Origin: an uncultured Oceanisphaera sp.
Lineage (GTDB): Bacteria; Pseudomonadota; Gammaproteobacteria; Enterobacterales; Aeromonadaceae
Assembly: GCF_947495715.1 (NCBI RefSeq)
Contig: NZ_CANLZU010000001.1
Coordinates: 1 to 64,000 of the forward strand
Reading direction: 5' to 3'
DNA length: 64,000 bases
This document shows, in pieces, positions 56,421 to 64,000 of the stretch (positions are counted from its first letter, which is position 1; each line of letters begins with the position of its first letter). The notes under the pieces were generated by a model. That model had not been told where the DNA came from and did no database searches. It saw only the letters and a program-made list of their open reading frames with translations. The position numbers were made by a program, and so were the translations under genes.

Positions 56421-56523
56421 TGAGGGAAGGCACAGCACGTCGACACGCCATAAACCCATCCCTGGGGGCTCGGACATGCCATCCATGGCATGTCACGGTC
56501 GACTTAGCTGACACCTTCCCTCA
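56421..56523 (+). repeat. Dispersed 61-bp core element, copy F, with outer stem
   Basis: The core is 56441-56501, with inner hairpin GACATGCCAT / ATGGCATGTC (56473-56482, 56485-56494). The outer stem pairs TGAGGGAAGG (56421-56430) with CCTTCCCTCA (56514-56523), 10 of 10; CAGC pairs with GCTG, and GTCGAC (56439) with GTCGAC (56498). It sits between tgt and yajC. Confidence 0.85.
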
Positions 56524-56531
56524 TCCGTTCT

Positions 56532-57680
<1,149 letters not shown>

Positions 57681-57725
57681 TTACCTCACTGGCCGGATAA
57701 ACAGTCCGACCTTATTTCTAAAACA

Positions 57726-57808
57726 GGTGAGGGGTAAATCGTGAGGAGTGAGGTGAAAAACCAATGTCTTACTCTTTGCCCCTCACACCTTACGCCTCAC
57801 ACCTTACG
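57726..57808. repeat. Heptad inverted-arm repeat between tgt and queA
   Basis: Left-arm units GGTGAGG GGTAAAT CGTGAGG AGTGAGG (57726-57753) face right-arm units TGCCCCT CACACCT TACGCCT CACACCT (about 57777-57805) across a spacer of about 23 bases. It belongs to the GTGAGGG class. Confidence 0.82.
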
Positions 57809-57813
57809 GTTCT

Positions 57814-58863
57814 TTACGGCTGGGTCTGCCGGGTAATAAACATGGCATCACCGTAGCTGAAGAAACGATAACGCTCGGCCACAGCCTGCCGGTAGGCTTC
57901 AATAATGTGGTCGTAGCCGGCAAAGGCGCTGACCAGCATGAGCAGGGTCGACTCGGGCAGATGGAAATTGGTGACCATGGCATCCACCAGCTGAAAACGA
58001 TAGCCGGGGTAGATAAAGATATCGGTGTCACCATAAAAAGGCGCCAATGGCTCGCCACGGGCCATGGTGGCCTGGGCGGCACTTTCCAGCGAGCGTACCG
58101 AGGTGGTGCCCACGGCAATGACCCGGCCGCCCCGGGCACGAGTGGCTTCTATCTGTGCCACCACTTGTGGCGGTACCTCGATATATTCCGCATGCATCTT
58201 GTGATCGAGTACCTGCTCGACCCGTACCGGCTGAAAGGTACCGGCACCCACGTGCAGAGTAACGAAGGCCAGCTCGGCACCTTTGGCGGTCAGCGCGTCC
58301 AGCAGCGGCTGGTCGAAGTGCAGGCCGGCGGTCGGTGCGGCCACGGCGCCGGGCTTTTCGTTGTAAACGGTCTGATAACGCTCTTTATCGGCATCGGTAT
58401 CGGGCCGGTCGATATAGGGTGGCAGCGGCATGTGGCCGACAGCTTCGAGGATCTCGAGTACCGGTCTGTCGTCGTGAAATTCGATCTCGAACAGGGCGTC
58501 ATGGCGCGCCAGCATGGTGGCCTGCACGTTTGGTTCCAGGATCAGAGCGGTGCCCGGTTTGGGCGCCTTCGAGGCACGCACATGCGCCAGTACCCGCTTG
58601 TCGTCCAGTACCCGCTCGACCAGCACTTCCAGCTTGCCGCCGCTGGCCTTGTGGCCGAACAGACGAGCCGGAATCACCCGGGTGTTGTTGAACACCAGCA
58701 GATCGCCGGGGTTGACCAGATTCAGGATCTCGGCGAACTGACCATGGGTGATGTCACCACCGTTGCCGTTCAGCTGCAACAGCCTACTGGCGGAACGTTC
58801 CGGCATCGGATGGCGGGCTATCAGTTCGTCGGGGAGCTCAAAGGAAAAATCGCGGACCAGCAT
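57814..58863 (-). CDS. queA: S-adenosylmethionine:tRNA ribosyltransferase-isomerase QueA
   Basis: Transfers the ribosyl part of SAM to preQ1-tRNA to make epoxyqueuosine. 349 residues. It begins [19 protein letters not shown] and has family motifs [49 protein letters not shown] and the C-terminal [18 protein letters not shown]. Start placed at the ATG at 58863, six bases after AGAGG; the frame from 58869 begins with GTG. Confidence 0.97.
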   Translation of the reverse strand: MLVRDFSFELPDELIARHPMPERSASRLLQLNGNGGDITHGQFAEILNLVNPGDLLVFNNTRVIPARLFGHKASGGKLEVLVERVLDDKRVLAHVRASKAPKPGTALILEPNVQATMLARHDALFEIEFHDDRPVLEILEAVGHMPLPPYIDRPDTDADKERYQTVYNEKPGAVAAPTAGLHFDQPLLDALTAKGAELAFVTLHVGAGTFQPVRVEQVLDHKMHAEYIEVPPQVVAQIEATRARGGRVIAVGTTSVRSLESAAQATMARGEPLAPFYGDTDIFIYPGYRFQLVDAMVTNFHLPESTLLMLVSAFAGYDHIIEAYRQAVAERYRFFSYGDAMFITRQTQP

Positions 58864-59039
58864 ACACAACCTCTTGTCATAACGGGCGCTAGTCTAGTGA
58901 GGCCGCCCCACGGGATCAAGGCAATTCGGCCGGGGTTGGAGCATAATGGACATTACTGACCGGCCATGCCGGTGCCGCAGGAGGCTACGCTTCCCCGGCC
59001 GTCCGGTTGAGCTATCTTGATATAAAAGAGAGGAGAAAG

Positions 59040-59549
59040 ATGATGCCCGCGATCGTCTCTGAAATTATGTCACACAATGTCATCGGCCTGCCGCCATCGG
59101 CTACGCTGGCCGAGGCCCGCACCCTGATGCAGCGTCATCATATCCGCCACCTGACGGTGCAGGAAGGAGATAAGCTGATGGGGCTGGTCAGCCAGCGAGA
59201 CATTCTGGCCGCGCAGGAGTCGAGCCTGGAAAAAGGCAACAACGGCGCCTTCCTGCAGCAGCATCAGCTTAGCGAGGTCATGATAAAAGGGGTCACCACC
59301 GTCAGCCCCCGCGCCGGTGTCCGCGAAGCGGCCCTTTACCTGCAAAAATGCAAGTACGGTTGTTTGCCGGTGGTCGACAAGGGCAAACTGGTGGGCATAG
59401 TGACCGACAGTGATTTTGTGACTGTGGCCATCCACCTGCTGGAGGTGCTGGATACCCAGCTGGCCGAGCAATCACCTGACGAGTTTGATGACGACGATCT
59501 GGATCTGGCGATGACTCGGGAAGGCGAAGACGAGCAGGAAGCCCGGTGA
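59040..59549 (+). CDS. Tandem CBS-domain protein
   Basis: About 169 residues made of two CBS domains (about 5-60: MSHNVIGLPPSATLAEARTLMQRHHIRHLTV; and 85-140: MIKGVTTVSPRAGVREAALYLQKCKYGCLPVV in outline), with an acidic C-terminal tail rich in Asp/Glu. CBS pairs usually bind adenine nucleotides and act as regulatory modules; no effector domain is attached. AGGAG precedes two consecutive ATGs (59040 and 59043). The gene overlaps acpH by 4 bases (GTGA), so the two are translationally coupled. Confidence 0.88.
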   Translation: MMPAIVSEIMSHNVIGLPPSATLAEARTLMQRHHIRHLTVQEGDKLMGLVSQRDILAAQESSLEKGNNGAFLQQHQLSEVMIKGVTTVSPRAGVREAALYLQKCKYGCLPVVDKGKLVGIVTDSDFVTVAIHLLEVLDTQLAEQSPDEFDDDDLDLAMTREGEDEQEAR

Positions 59550-60127
59550 ATTACCTGGCTCATCTGCATCTGGCACATATCAGCAATACCAGCCTGCCAG
59601 GCGCCCTGCTCGGTGAATATGCCCGGGGCAGTATCGACCCTCGATTGCCTTGCTCCCTGCAGCTGGGTATTCGGCTGCACCGACGCATCGACAGCTTTAC
59701 CGACGCCCATCCGCTGCATGCAGAGGCGGTTCGTGCCCTGCCCAGCCCCTTTCGTCGCTATGGCGGCATCATCATGGACATGATGTTCGACCACTTTCTT
59801 GCCCGCCACTGGGCTCGTTACCATGACTGGCCACTGGAAGAATTCATCGCCTACAGCCACCGGCAGCTGATGCCGGATAAAGATTGGCCGGACGCCATGG
59901 TCACTTTGGTGGAACGCCTCAAGCAACATAACTTGCTGGCCAGCTACCAAAGTCTGGACGGCATTACCCTCGCCCTTGGCCGTATCGATCGTCGTTTTCG
60001 CCGCCCCACGCCCCTGCCCCAATGCGCACCGCTGCTTCAGCAACACTATTCCGCCATGGAGCAGGCTTTTCTCGGCTTTTACCCCGAACTGCAGTCTTTT
60101 GTACTGGATCAGTCCCGACAACCCTGA
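59546..60127 (+). CDS. acpH: Acyl carrier protein phosphodiesterase AcpH
   Basis: Removes the 4'-phosphopantetheine arm from holo-ACP. 193 residues (E. coli 193). It begins MNYLAHLHLAHISN from a GTG codon and belongs to the HD-like AcpH family: the first His pair in the N terminus, GIRLHRRIDSFTDAHP, GIIMDMMFDHFLARHW. Its start overlaps the CBS gene. Its end overlaps the convergent kinase gene by 19 bases. Confidence 0.93.
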   Translation: MNYLAHLHLAHISNTSLPGALLGEYARGSIDPRLPCSLQLGIRLHRRIDSFTDAHPLHAEAVRALPSPFRRYGGIIMDMMFDHFLARHWARYHDWPLEEFIAYSHRQLMPDKDWPDAMVTLVERLKQHNLLASYQSLDGITLALGRIDRRFRRPTPLPQCAPLLQQHYSAMEQAFLGFYPELQSFVLDQSRQP

Positions 60128-61941
60128 GCCCTGGGATTGGCCGGGTAGAAAAGCGTCGGCTGCACCGGCTGGTGGCTGAACAACCGGGTATTCTTGTGCG
60201 GCAACTTCATGAAGCCGCCCACTCCCTGATCGTCAATCTGCGGTATCAGTGCCACTATCTGGCGCAACAAATCGGCAAACTCCGTCTCGGCGCCGGCATC
60301 CAGCAGCCGATAATAGCTGTGCAGCTTCATATACAGTGGCGTCACCTCGAAGATGATACAGCCGGTATGATGAATCCCGTTCAGCCGGGCGAGCACCGCC
60401 ATGATGGCGGCGGGCAACACCAGCTGTTCGTCCGGATCCCGCCCATCTTCAAAATAGGAGTGCTGACGGCTGGCATCGTCGGTACTGGGAATGGCCGCCA
60501 ACCGATAGGGAATGCGAGTCTCCGCCGGTGGTACGAACGGCAGATCCGGCGTTTTTCGGCTCAAATGAAGGGTATTGCGCGCGTTGAACAGGCAGGCCTT
60601 GAACAAACCGACTTTATCGATGCTTCGCGCCAACATCACCACGTTGTTGACCGCCAGCGCAAAGGCAGGCCGCATCTGCTCATCGTAAAGGTTGAGGCTG
60701 GAGTCGATGTACAGCCCCTCTTCCTGCCAGTGCAACGCCAGCCCGCCCACCACCGGATAACGCCCCAGGCGGCTGACCGCCGCCACAAAGGCCTTTTCGG
60801 TGTCGCCCATGCCCACCAGGTAGTTTTTGTAGTAACGCTCCAGCTGCGCATCGTCCACGTAATGGATGTCGGCTTCTTCGCTGCGTTCGCGCAAAAACGA
60901 CTTGCGTGACGAATACACTACCGTATCCATTTCGTGGCGCTCGGGGCTGCTCCACACCGGCAACAGGGGGCTGTCGTCAAACAGTGGCAGCTCGGGCAGC
61001 ACCAGTCGTTTCAATCGCGGCATGGCGGCAATGAAGTGATCGCCCGCCCGCTGCCGGATCCCGGCATCGTCGCCCAACAGGCCATCCAGCATCAGCGCGA
61101 ACTCCTTCGGCAACCCCAGGCTGGTCGCCGGTATGGCCTGGCTGCCAAAACGGCAGGACTGACCCGACGCCAGCGCATACAGGGTGGCCGCCACGCCCTG
61201 CTCGTCGAAACGCGGGCTGGACTGAGCGCCCTCCCGTTGTTCGGGCCCGATGAAATAAACATCGCCCAGCCGGGCATTGCTGTGCTGCAGATCCGCCGAC
61301 ATCAATTGCATCACGTTGGTAGAGACAAACTGCCCTTCCCGGTCGAGCTGGGCGAATACCGACGAGCCCCAGTCGACCAGACAGATGTGACCACTGGCGG
61401 CATCAAACACGATATTGGATGGCTTGATATCACCGTGCACTATGGGGGCGGACTGACCGTCCTTTCGGTGCTCACGCAGGGCTTGCAGAATATCGGCCAG
61501 CTGGGCGGCGATGTCGATCAGCAAGCGGGCCGGCAAACGACCCTGCTGCAGACTGTATTGCTCCAGATCCAGCCCTTCGGCCCGGGTCATCATCAGAATG
61601 CCCTGTTTTTTCAAGCGCTGATAGGTGATGTAACGAGGCACCCGCGGGTGTTGTATCTGCGACAGCATGTAGGCCTCATCGGCCAGCCGTTCCCGAATGG
61701 CTTCGGGCAGCGTGATACGCGAAAACTTGAAGGCATATTCCTCACCCGGCTCGGCGGTACCGGCAAAGGTGAAACCGTAGGCACCGTGGCCGACCAGGCT
61801 GATATGACGATAGCCCAGCTTTTCCAGCTGGCTGACGCACAAGGCAATCCAGTCTTTCAGTTTTCTGGCGTCGTTGGCATTGAGCAGGTAAATGGACTGC
61901 TCTTCGGGAATATAGAAATTACGCAGCCGATGGAGACTCAT
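60109..61941 (-). CDS. Eukaryotic-type Ser/Thr protein kinase with a large unassigned C-terminal region
   Basis: 610 residues from Met at 61941, with a GGGGGGAG stretch just upstream. The kinase domain (about 45-310) is complete by motif: glycine loop GHGAYG (51-56), Lys72 in YAFKFSR, catalytic HGDIKPSN with Asp171 and Asn176, and a DWG in place of DFG (190-192, LVDWGSS). IGPEQ takes the place of APE. No membrane segment or sensor domain is visible, so it is probably cytosolic. The last 280 or so residues (after PVWSSPERHEMDTVVYSSRKSF) match nothing I know. It lies 36 bases downstream of the dehydrogenase E2 gene, with an 18-base palindrome over the E2 stop, so co-transcription is possible but may be partial. 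Confidence 0.82.
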   Translation of the reverse strand: MSLHRLRNFYIPEEQSIYLLNANDARKLKDWIALCVSQLEKLGYRHISLVGHGAYGFTFAGTAEPGEEYAFKFSRITLPEAIRERLADEAYMLSQIQHPRVPRYITYQRLKKQGILMMTRAEGLDLEQYSLQQGRLPARLLIDIAAQLADILQALREHRKDGQSAPIVHGDIKPSNIVFDAASGHICLVDWGSSVFAQLDREGQFVSTNVMQLMSADLQHSNARLGDVYFIGPEQREGAQSSPRFDEQGVAATLYALASGQSCRFGSQAIPATSLGLPKEFALMLDGLLGDDAGIRQRAGDHFIAAMPRLKRLVLPELPLFDDSPLLPVWSSPERHEMDTVVYSSRKSFLRERSEEADIHYVDDAQLERYYKNYLVGMGDTEKAFVAAVSRLGRYPVVGGLALHWQEEGLYIDSSLNLYDEQMRPAFALAVNNVVMLARSIDKVGLFKACLFNARNTLHLSRKTPDLPFVPPAETRIPYRLAAIPSTDDASRQHSYFEDGRDPDEQLVLPAAIMAVLARLNGIHHTGCIIFEVTPLYMKLHSYYRLLDAGAETEFADLLRQIVALIPQIDDQGVGGFMKLPHKNTRLFSHQPVQPTLFYPANPRAQGCRD

Positions 61942-61966
61942 GACTCCCCCCGCCATTCGCTTGATG

Positions 61967-61984
61967 GAGCTAGCACGCTAGCTC
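61967..61984. promoter_or_regulatory. Perfect palindrome over the E2 stop codon
   Basis: GAGCTAGC-AC-GCTAGCTC spans the stop codon of the dehydrogenase E2 gene. It could be an RNA hairpin (7-bp stem, 4-base loop) or a protein site; no T-run follows, so a full terminator is unlikely. Confidence 0.5.
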
Positions 61985-63297
61985 AATTGTGCCAGCATGC
62001 GTTCCGGTTGCTCCAGATACCGGTACCAACGCCGGTTGAAGCGAGCCATGGTGGCGCCATCGATGAGTCGATGATCCGCCGACCAGCACACCATCATCAG
62101 ATTCCGGGTGACCACCTCACCGGCCTCGTTGAAGCGCGGCAACTGCTGCAACCGTCCCAAAGCGGCAATGGCAACCTGCGGCGGGCTGACGATGGGGCTG
62201 GACACCACACCGCCGAGGGCACCGATATTGGAGAGAGTAATGCTGGCGCCCTGCAGTTCGGCCGGGGCCAGTCGACCGGCCCGCGCCGCCGTGGTCAGTC
62301 GTTCCAGTTCGACCGCCATCTCCAGCAGGGATCGTCGCTGGCAGTCACGCAGCACCGGCACCAGCAAACCGGCGTCGGTATCCACCGCCACCCCGATATG
62401 ATGATCCGGCAGATAACTGACTTCGGTCGCCTCCTCGTTGAGTCGGCTGTTAAGCAGCGGAAACTCGTTCAAGGCCAGTGACAGCGCCTTGATAAAAAAC
62501 GGCAGCAGGGTCAGCTTGATGTCCTGCTCGGCAAATACCGGCACCAGCCGCTGCTTCACGCGCAGCAACTCGCCCAGCTCCAGCTCGTCACAGAAGGTAA
62601 ATTGCGGAATCGCCAGCGAGGCCGTCATCTGCCGGGCCATGGCCGCCGCAATGCCGGTGAGGGCTTCGCTGTGCGACGGGGCATGCTCGTCGCGGCGCTT
62701 TGGCTCGACCCGCCGAGGGCTGGCGGCCTGCGGTTGTGTTTGCTCCGCCAGATAAGCCTCGATGTCTTCCTTGTAGATGCGGCCCTTGTCGCCGGAGCCG
62801 ACAACCCGCTTCAAATCCAGCTCCTGCTCGCGCGCCAGACGCCGTACCGCCGGACTGGCCAACACCTTGCCCCCCTCGGGCAATGCCTGCGATTCATGAT
62901 CGCCGCGATTAGAATCAGAGACAGTTTCGGGTGTGGGCTCTGGCTTCGACTCGGGTACCTGTACCTGTTCATGCTCCGGGGCCGCTTCAGGCTCGGTGAC
63001 CGGCTCAGACTTTTTGACCGGCTCAGGCACTTCGGGCGCCGACTCGCCATTCGCACGCCCCGCTACTTCCATTTCAAACAAGGGCGCATGCACCCGGGCC
63101 ATCTCTCCCTTGGACACATACAAGTGCGTCACGGTACCGCTGTGCATCGCCGGTATCTGCACCAGCGCCTTGTCGGTCATTACATCGCAAATCGCCTGAT
63201 CTTCGGCGACACTGTCGCCTTCTTCGACCAGCCATTCCACCAGCTCGCATTCCACTATGCCTTCACCGATATCCGGCAGATAAAAGTCCTGCTTCAT
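61978..63297 (-). CDS. Dihydrolipoamide acyltransferase (E2) of a branched-chain-type 2-oxoacid dehydrogenase
   Basis: 439-residue E2 core subunit. A single lipoyl domain (1-78; lipoyl-Lys43 in VMTDKALVQIP) is followed by a Glu/Pro-rich flexible linker, the E1/E3-binding domain (about 145-180; ASPAVRRLAREQELDLKRVVGSGDKGRIYKEDIEAYL in outline) and the catalytic domain with the active-site His in SADHRLIDGATMARF near residue 408. One lipoyl domain and an adjacent separate E1-beta gene point to BkdB-like complexes rather than the multi-lipoyl AceF of gammaproteobacteria. It lies 9 bases downstream of the E1-beta gene. Confidence 0.9.
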   Translation of the reverse strand: MKQDFYLPDIGEGIVECELVEWLVEEGDSVAEDQAICDVMTDKALVQIPAMHSGTVTHLYVSKGEMARVHAPLFEMEVAGRANGESAPEVPEPVKKSEPVTEPEAAPEHEQVQVPESKPEPTPETVSDSNRGDHESQALPEGGKVLASPAVRRLAREQELDLKRVVGSGDKGRIYKEDIEAYLAEQTQPQAASPRRVEPKRRDEHAPSHSEALTGIAAAMARQMTASLAIPQFTFCDELELGELLRVKQRLVPVFAEQDIKLTLLPFFIKALSLALNEFPLLNSRLNEEATEVSYLPDHHIGVAVDTDAGLLVPVLRDCQRRSLLEMAVELERLTTAARAGRLAPAELQGASITLSNIGALGGVVSSPIVSPPQVAIAALGRLQQLPRFNEAGEVVTRNLMMVCWSADHRLIDGATMARFNRRWYRYLEQPERMLAQLS

Positions 63298-63306
63298 GCT
63301 GCCCCC

Positions 63307-64000
63307 TCAAAAATTGAATGTGCGCACGATGGCGGCATGGATCTTGAGATGATCCGCCATGTATTCCTTTTCCAATGCCAGTGGATAAGGCGTATCCAGA
63401 CCGCACACCCGAGCGATGGGACTTTCCAGATACAGAAAGCAGCGTTGCTGTATGGTGGCGGCAATTTCGCCGGCAAAGCCACCGGTAAGCGGCGCCTCGT
63501 GGGTGATCACCAGCCGCCCGGTTTTATTCACCGACTCGGCCACCTTATCCGCATCCCACGGCAGTATGCTGCGCAGATCAATCAGCTCGCAGGAAATGCC
63601 CTCCTGCTCGGCCAGAGCCACCGCCTTGGCCGCCACCTCCATCTGGGCTCCCCAGGCCAGCACGGTGACATCCGTTCCCTGCTGCACCACTTCGGCCTCA
63701 CCCAGGGGTACTTCATAGTAGTCTTCGTCCACCTCGCCCACCGCGGCCCGGTACAGCCGCTTGGGCTCCATGAACAGCACCGGATCCGGACAGGCAATGG
63801 CCGCCAGCAACAATCCCTTGGCCTGAGCCGGATCCCGCGGTATCACCACTCTCAGGCCCGCCGTATGGGCAAAGTAGGCTTCCGGTGACTGGCTGTGGTA
63901 ATGGCCACCGGCAATGCCGCCACCGTAGGGCGTGCGGATCACCAGCCCGCCCACGTCGAACTGATTGCCGGAGCGGTAGCGGTATTTGGCGGTTTCGTTG
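63307..64000 (-). CDS. 2-oxoacid dehydrogenase E1 component, beta subunit (partial, cut by the window edge)
   Basis: The frame is open to the end of the window; upstream codons give [15 protein letters not shown] before [13 protein letters not shown], so the real start lies beyond base 64000. The visible 230 residues carry the transketolase central and C-terminal domains: the TPP-binding-type [31 protein letters not shown] (in outline), [12 protein letters not shown], and [32 protein letters not shown]. Typical of the beta subunit of branched-chain 2-oxoacid dehydrogenase (BkdA2-like). It forms an operon with the E2 gene, 9 bases apart. Confidence 0.9.
   Translation of the reverse strand, partial: NETAKYRYRSGNQFDVGGLVIRTPYGGGIAGGHYHSQSPEAYFAHTAGLRVVIPRDPAQAKGLLLAAIACPDPVLFMEPKRLYRAAVGEVDEDYYEVPLGEAEVVQQGTDVTVLAWGAQMEVAAKAVALAEQEGISCELIDLRSILPWDADKVAESVNKTGRLVITHEAPLTGGFAGEIAATIQQRCFLYLESPIARVCGLDTPYPLALEKEYMADHLKIHAAIVRTFNF

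Overview
The window is a GC-rich (about 60 %) chromosomal segment of a gammaproteobacterium. Its gene order is the conserved one of Enterobacterales, Aeromonadales and Vibrionales: iscR-iscSUA-hscBA-fdx-iscX-pepB, ndk, rlmN-pilF-rodZ-ispG-hisS-yfgM-bamB-der, purL next to mltF, and queA-tgt-yajC-secD-secF. Protein similarity, pilF (missing from E. coli), a FabV-type enoyl reductase and the ubiTUV cluster fit best with a marine Aeromonadales member such as Oceanimonas, Oceanisphaera or Zobellella. That placement is inference from recall, not from a search.

Layout. 0-10 kb: deaD, a decayed ydiI-type thioesterase, a GlsB-like membrane protein, ydiJ, rluF, and a methyltransferase overlapped by a SulP transporter, all on the minus strand. 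10-12.3 kb: a two-gene signalling unit on the plus strand (receiver plus CheC-like protein, then PAS-GGDEF). 12.4-21.5 kb: fabV, radD, dacB, grxA, alaA, cls and a DUF1439 protein. 21.5-29.8 kb: a PAS-GGDEF-EAL protein with a degenerate EAL domain, purL, mltF, a 50-residue basic protein and a universal stress protein. 30-41 kb: der-bamB-yfgM-hisS-ispG-rodZ-pilF-rlmN, a xanthine-type permease and ndk. 41.7-48.8 kb: pepB and the complete isc operon, with a near-perfect IscR type-1 site in front of iscR. 48.8-53.1 kb: trmJ, ubiT divergent from ubiUV, and nlpI. 53.2-58.9 kb: secF-secD-yajC, tgt, queA. 59-64 kb: a CBS protein, acpH, a eukaryotic-type protein kinase, and the E2 and (partial) E1-beta genes of a branched-chain-type 2-oxoacid dehydrogenase.

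Most genes are housekeeping. The unusual content is in the spacers, which hold two dispersed structured-repeat families. The first is a roughly 61-bp core seen six times (13753, 13964, 34803, 41421, 41585, 56441). Each core has an internal hairpin and is clamped by an outer stem. The outer-stem sequence differs at every locus but the pairing is kept, in two loci only by counting G-T/G-U pairs. Four of the six copies form two head-to-head doublets. The second family has tandem 7-base units in inverted arms around a spacer (2499, 2875, 17735, 19268, 29814, 43081, 57726). At least three different heptamer classes share this layout, and one arm holds ten perfect GTGAGGG units. I saw no tRNA, rRNA, CRISPR, prophage or intact insertion sequence.

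Starts were moved from the longest reading frame to an internal ATG where family alignment and a Shine-Dalgarno sequence supported it. Homology statements come from recognition of motifs and remembered family sequences; no database search was run.
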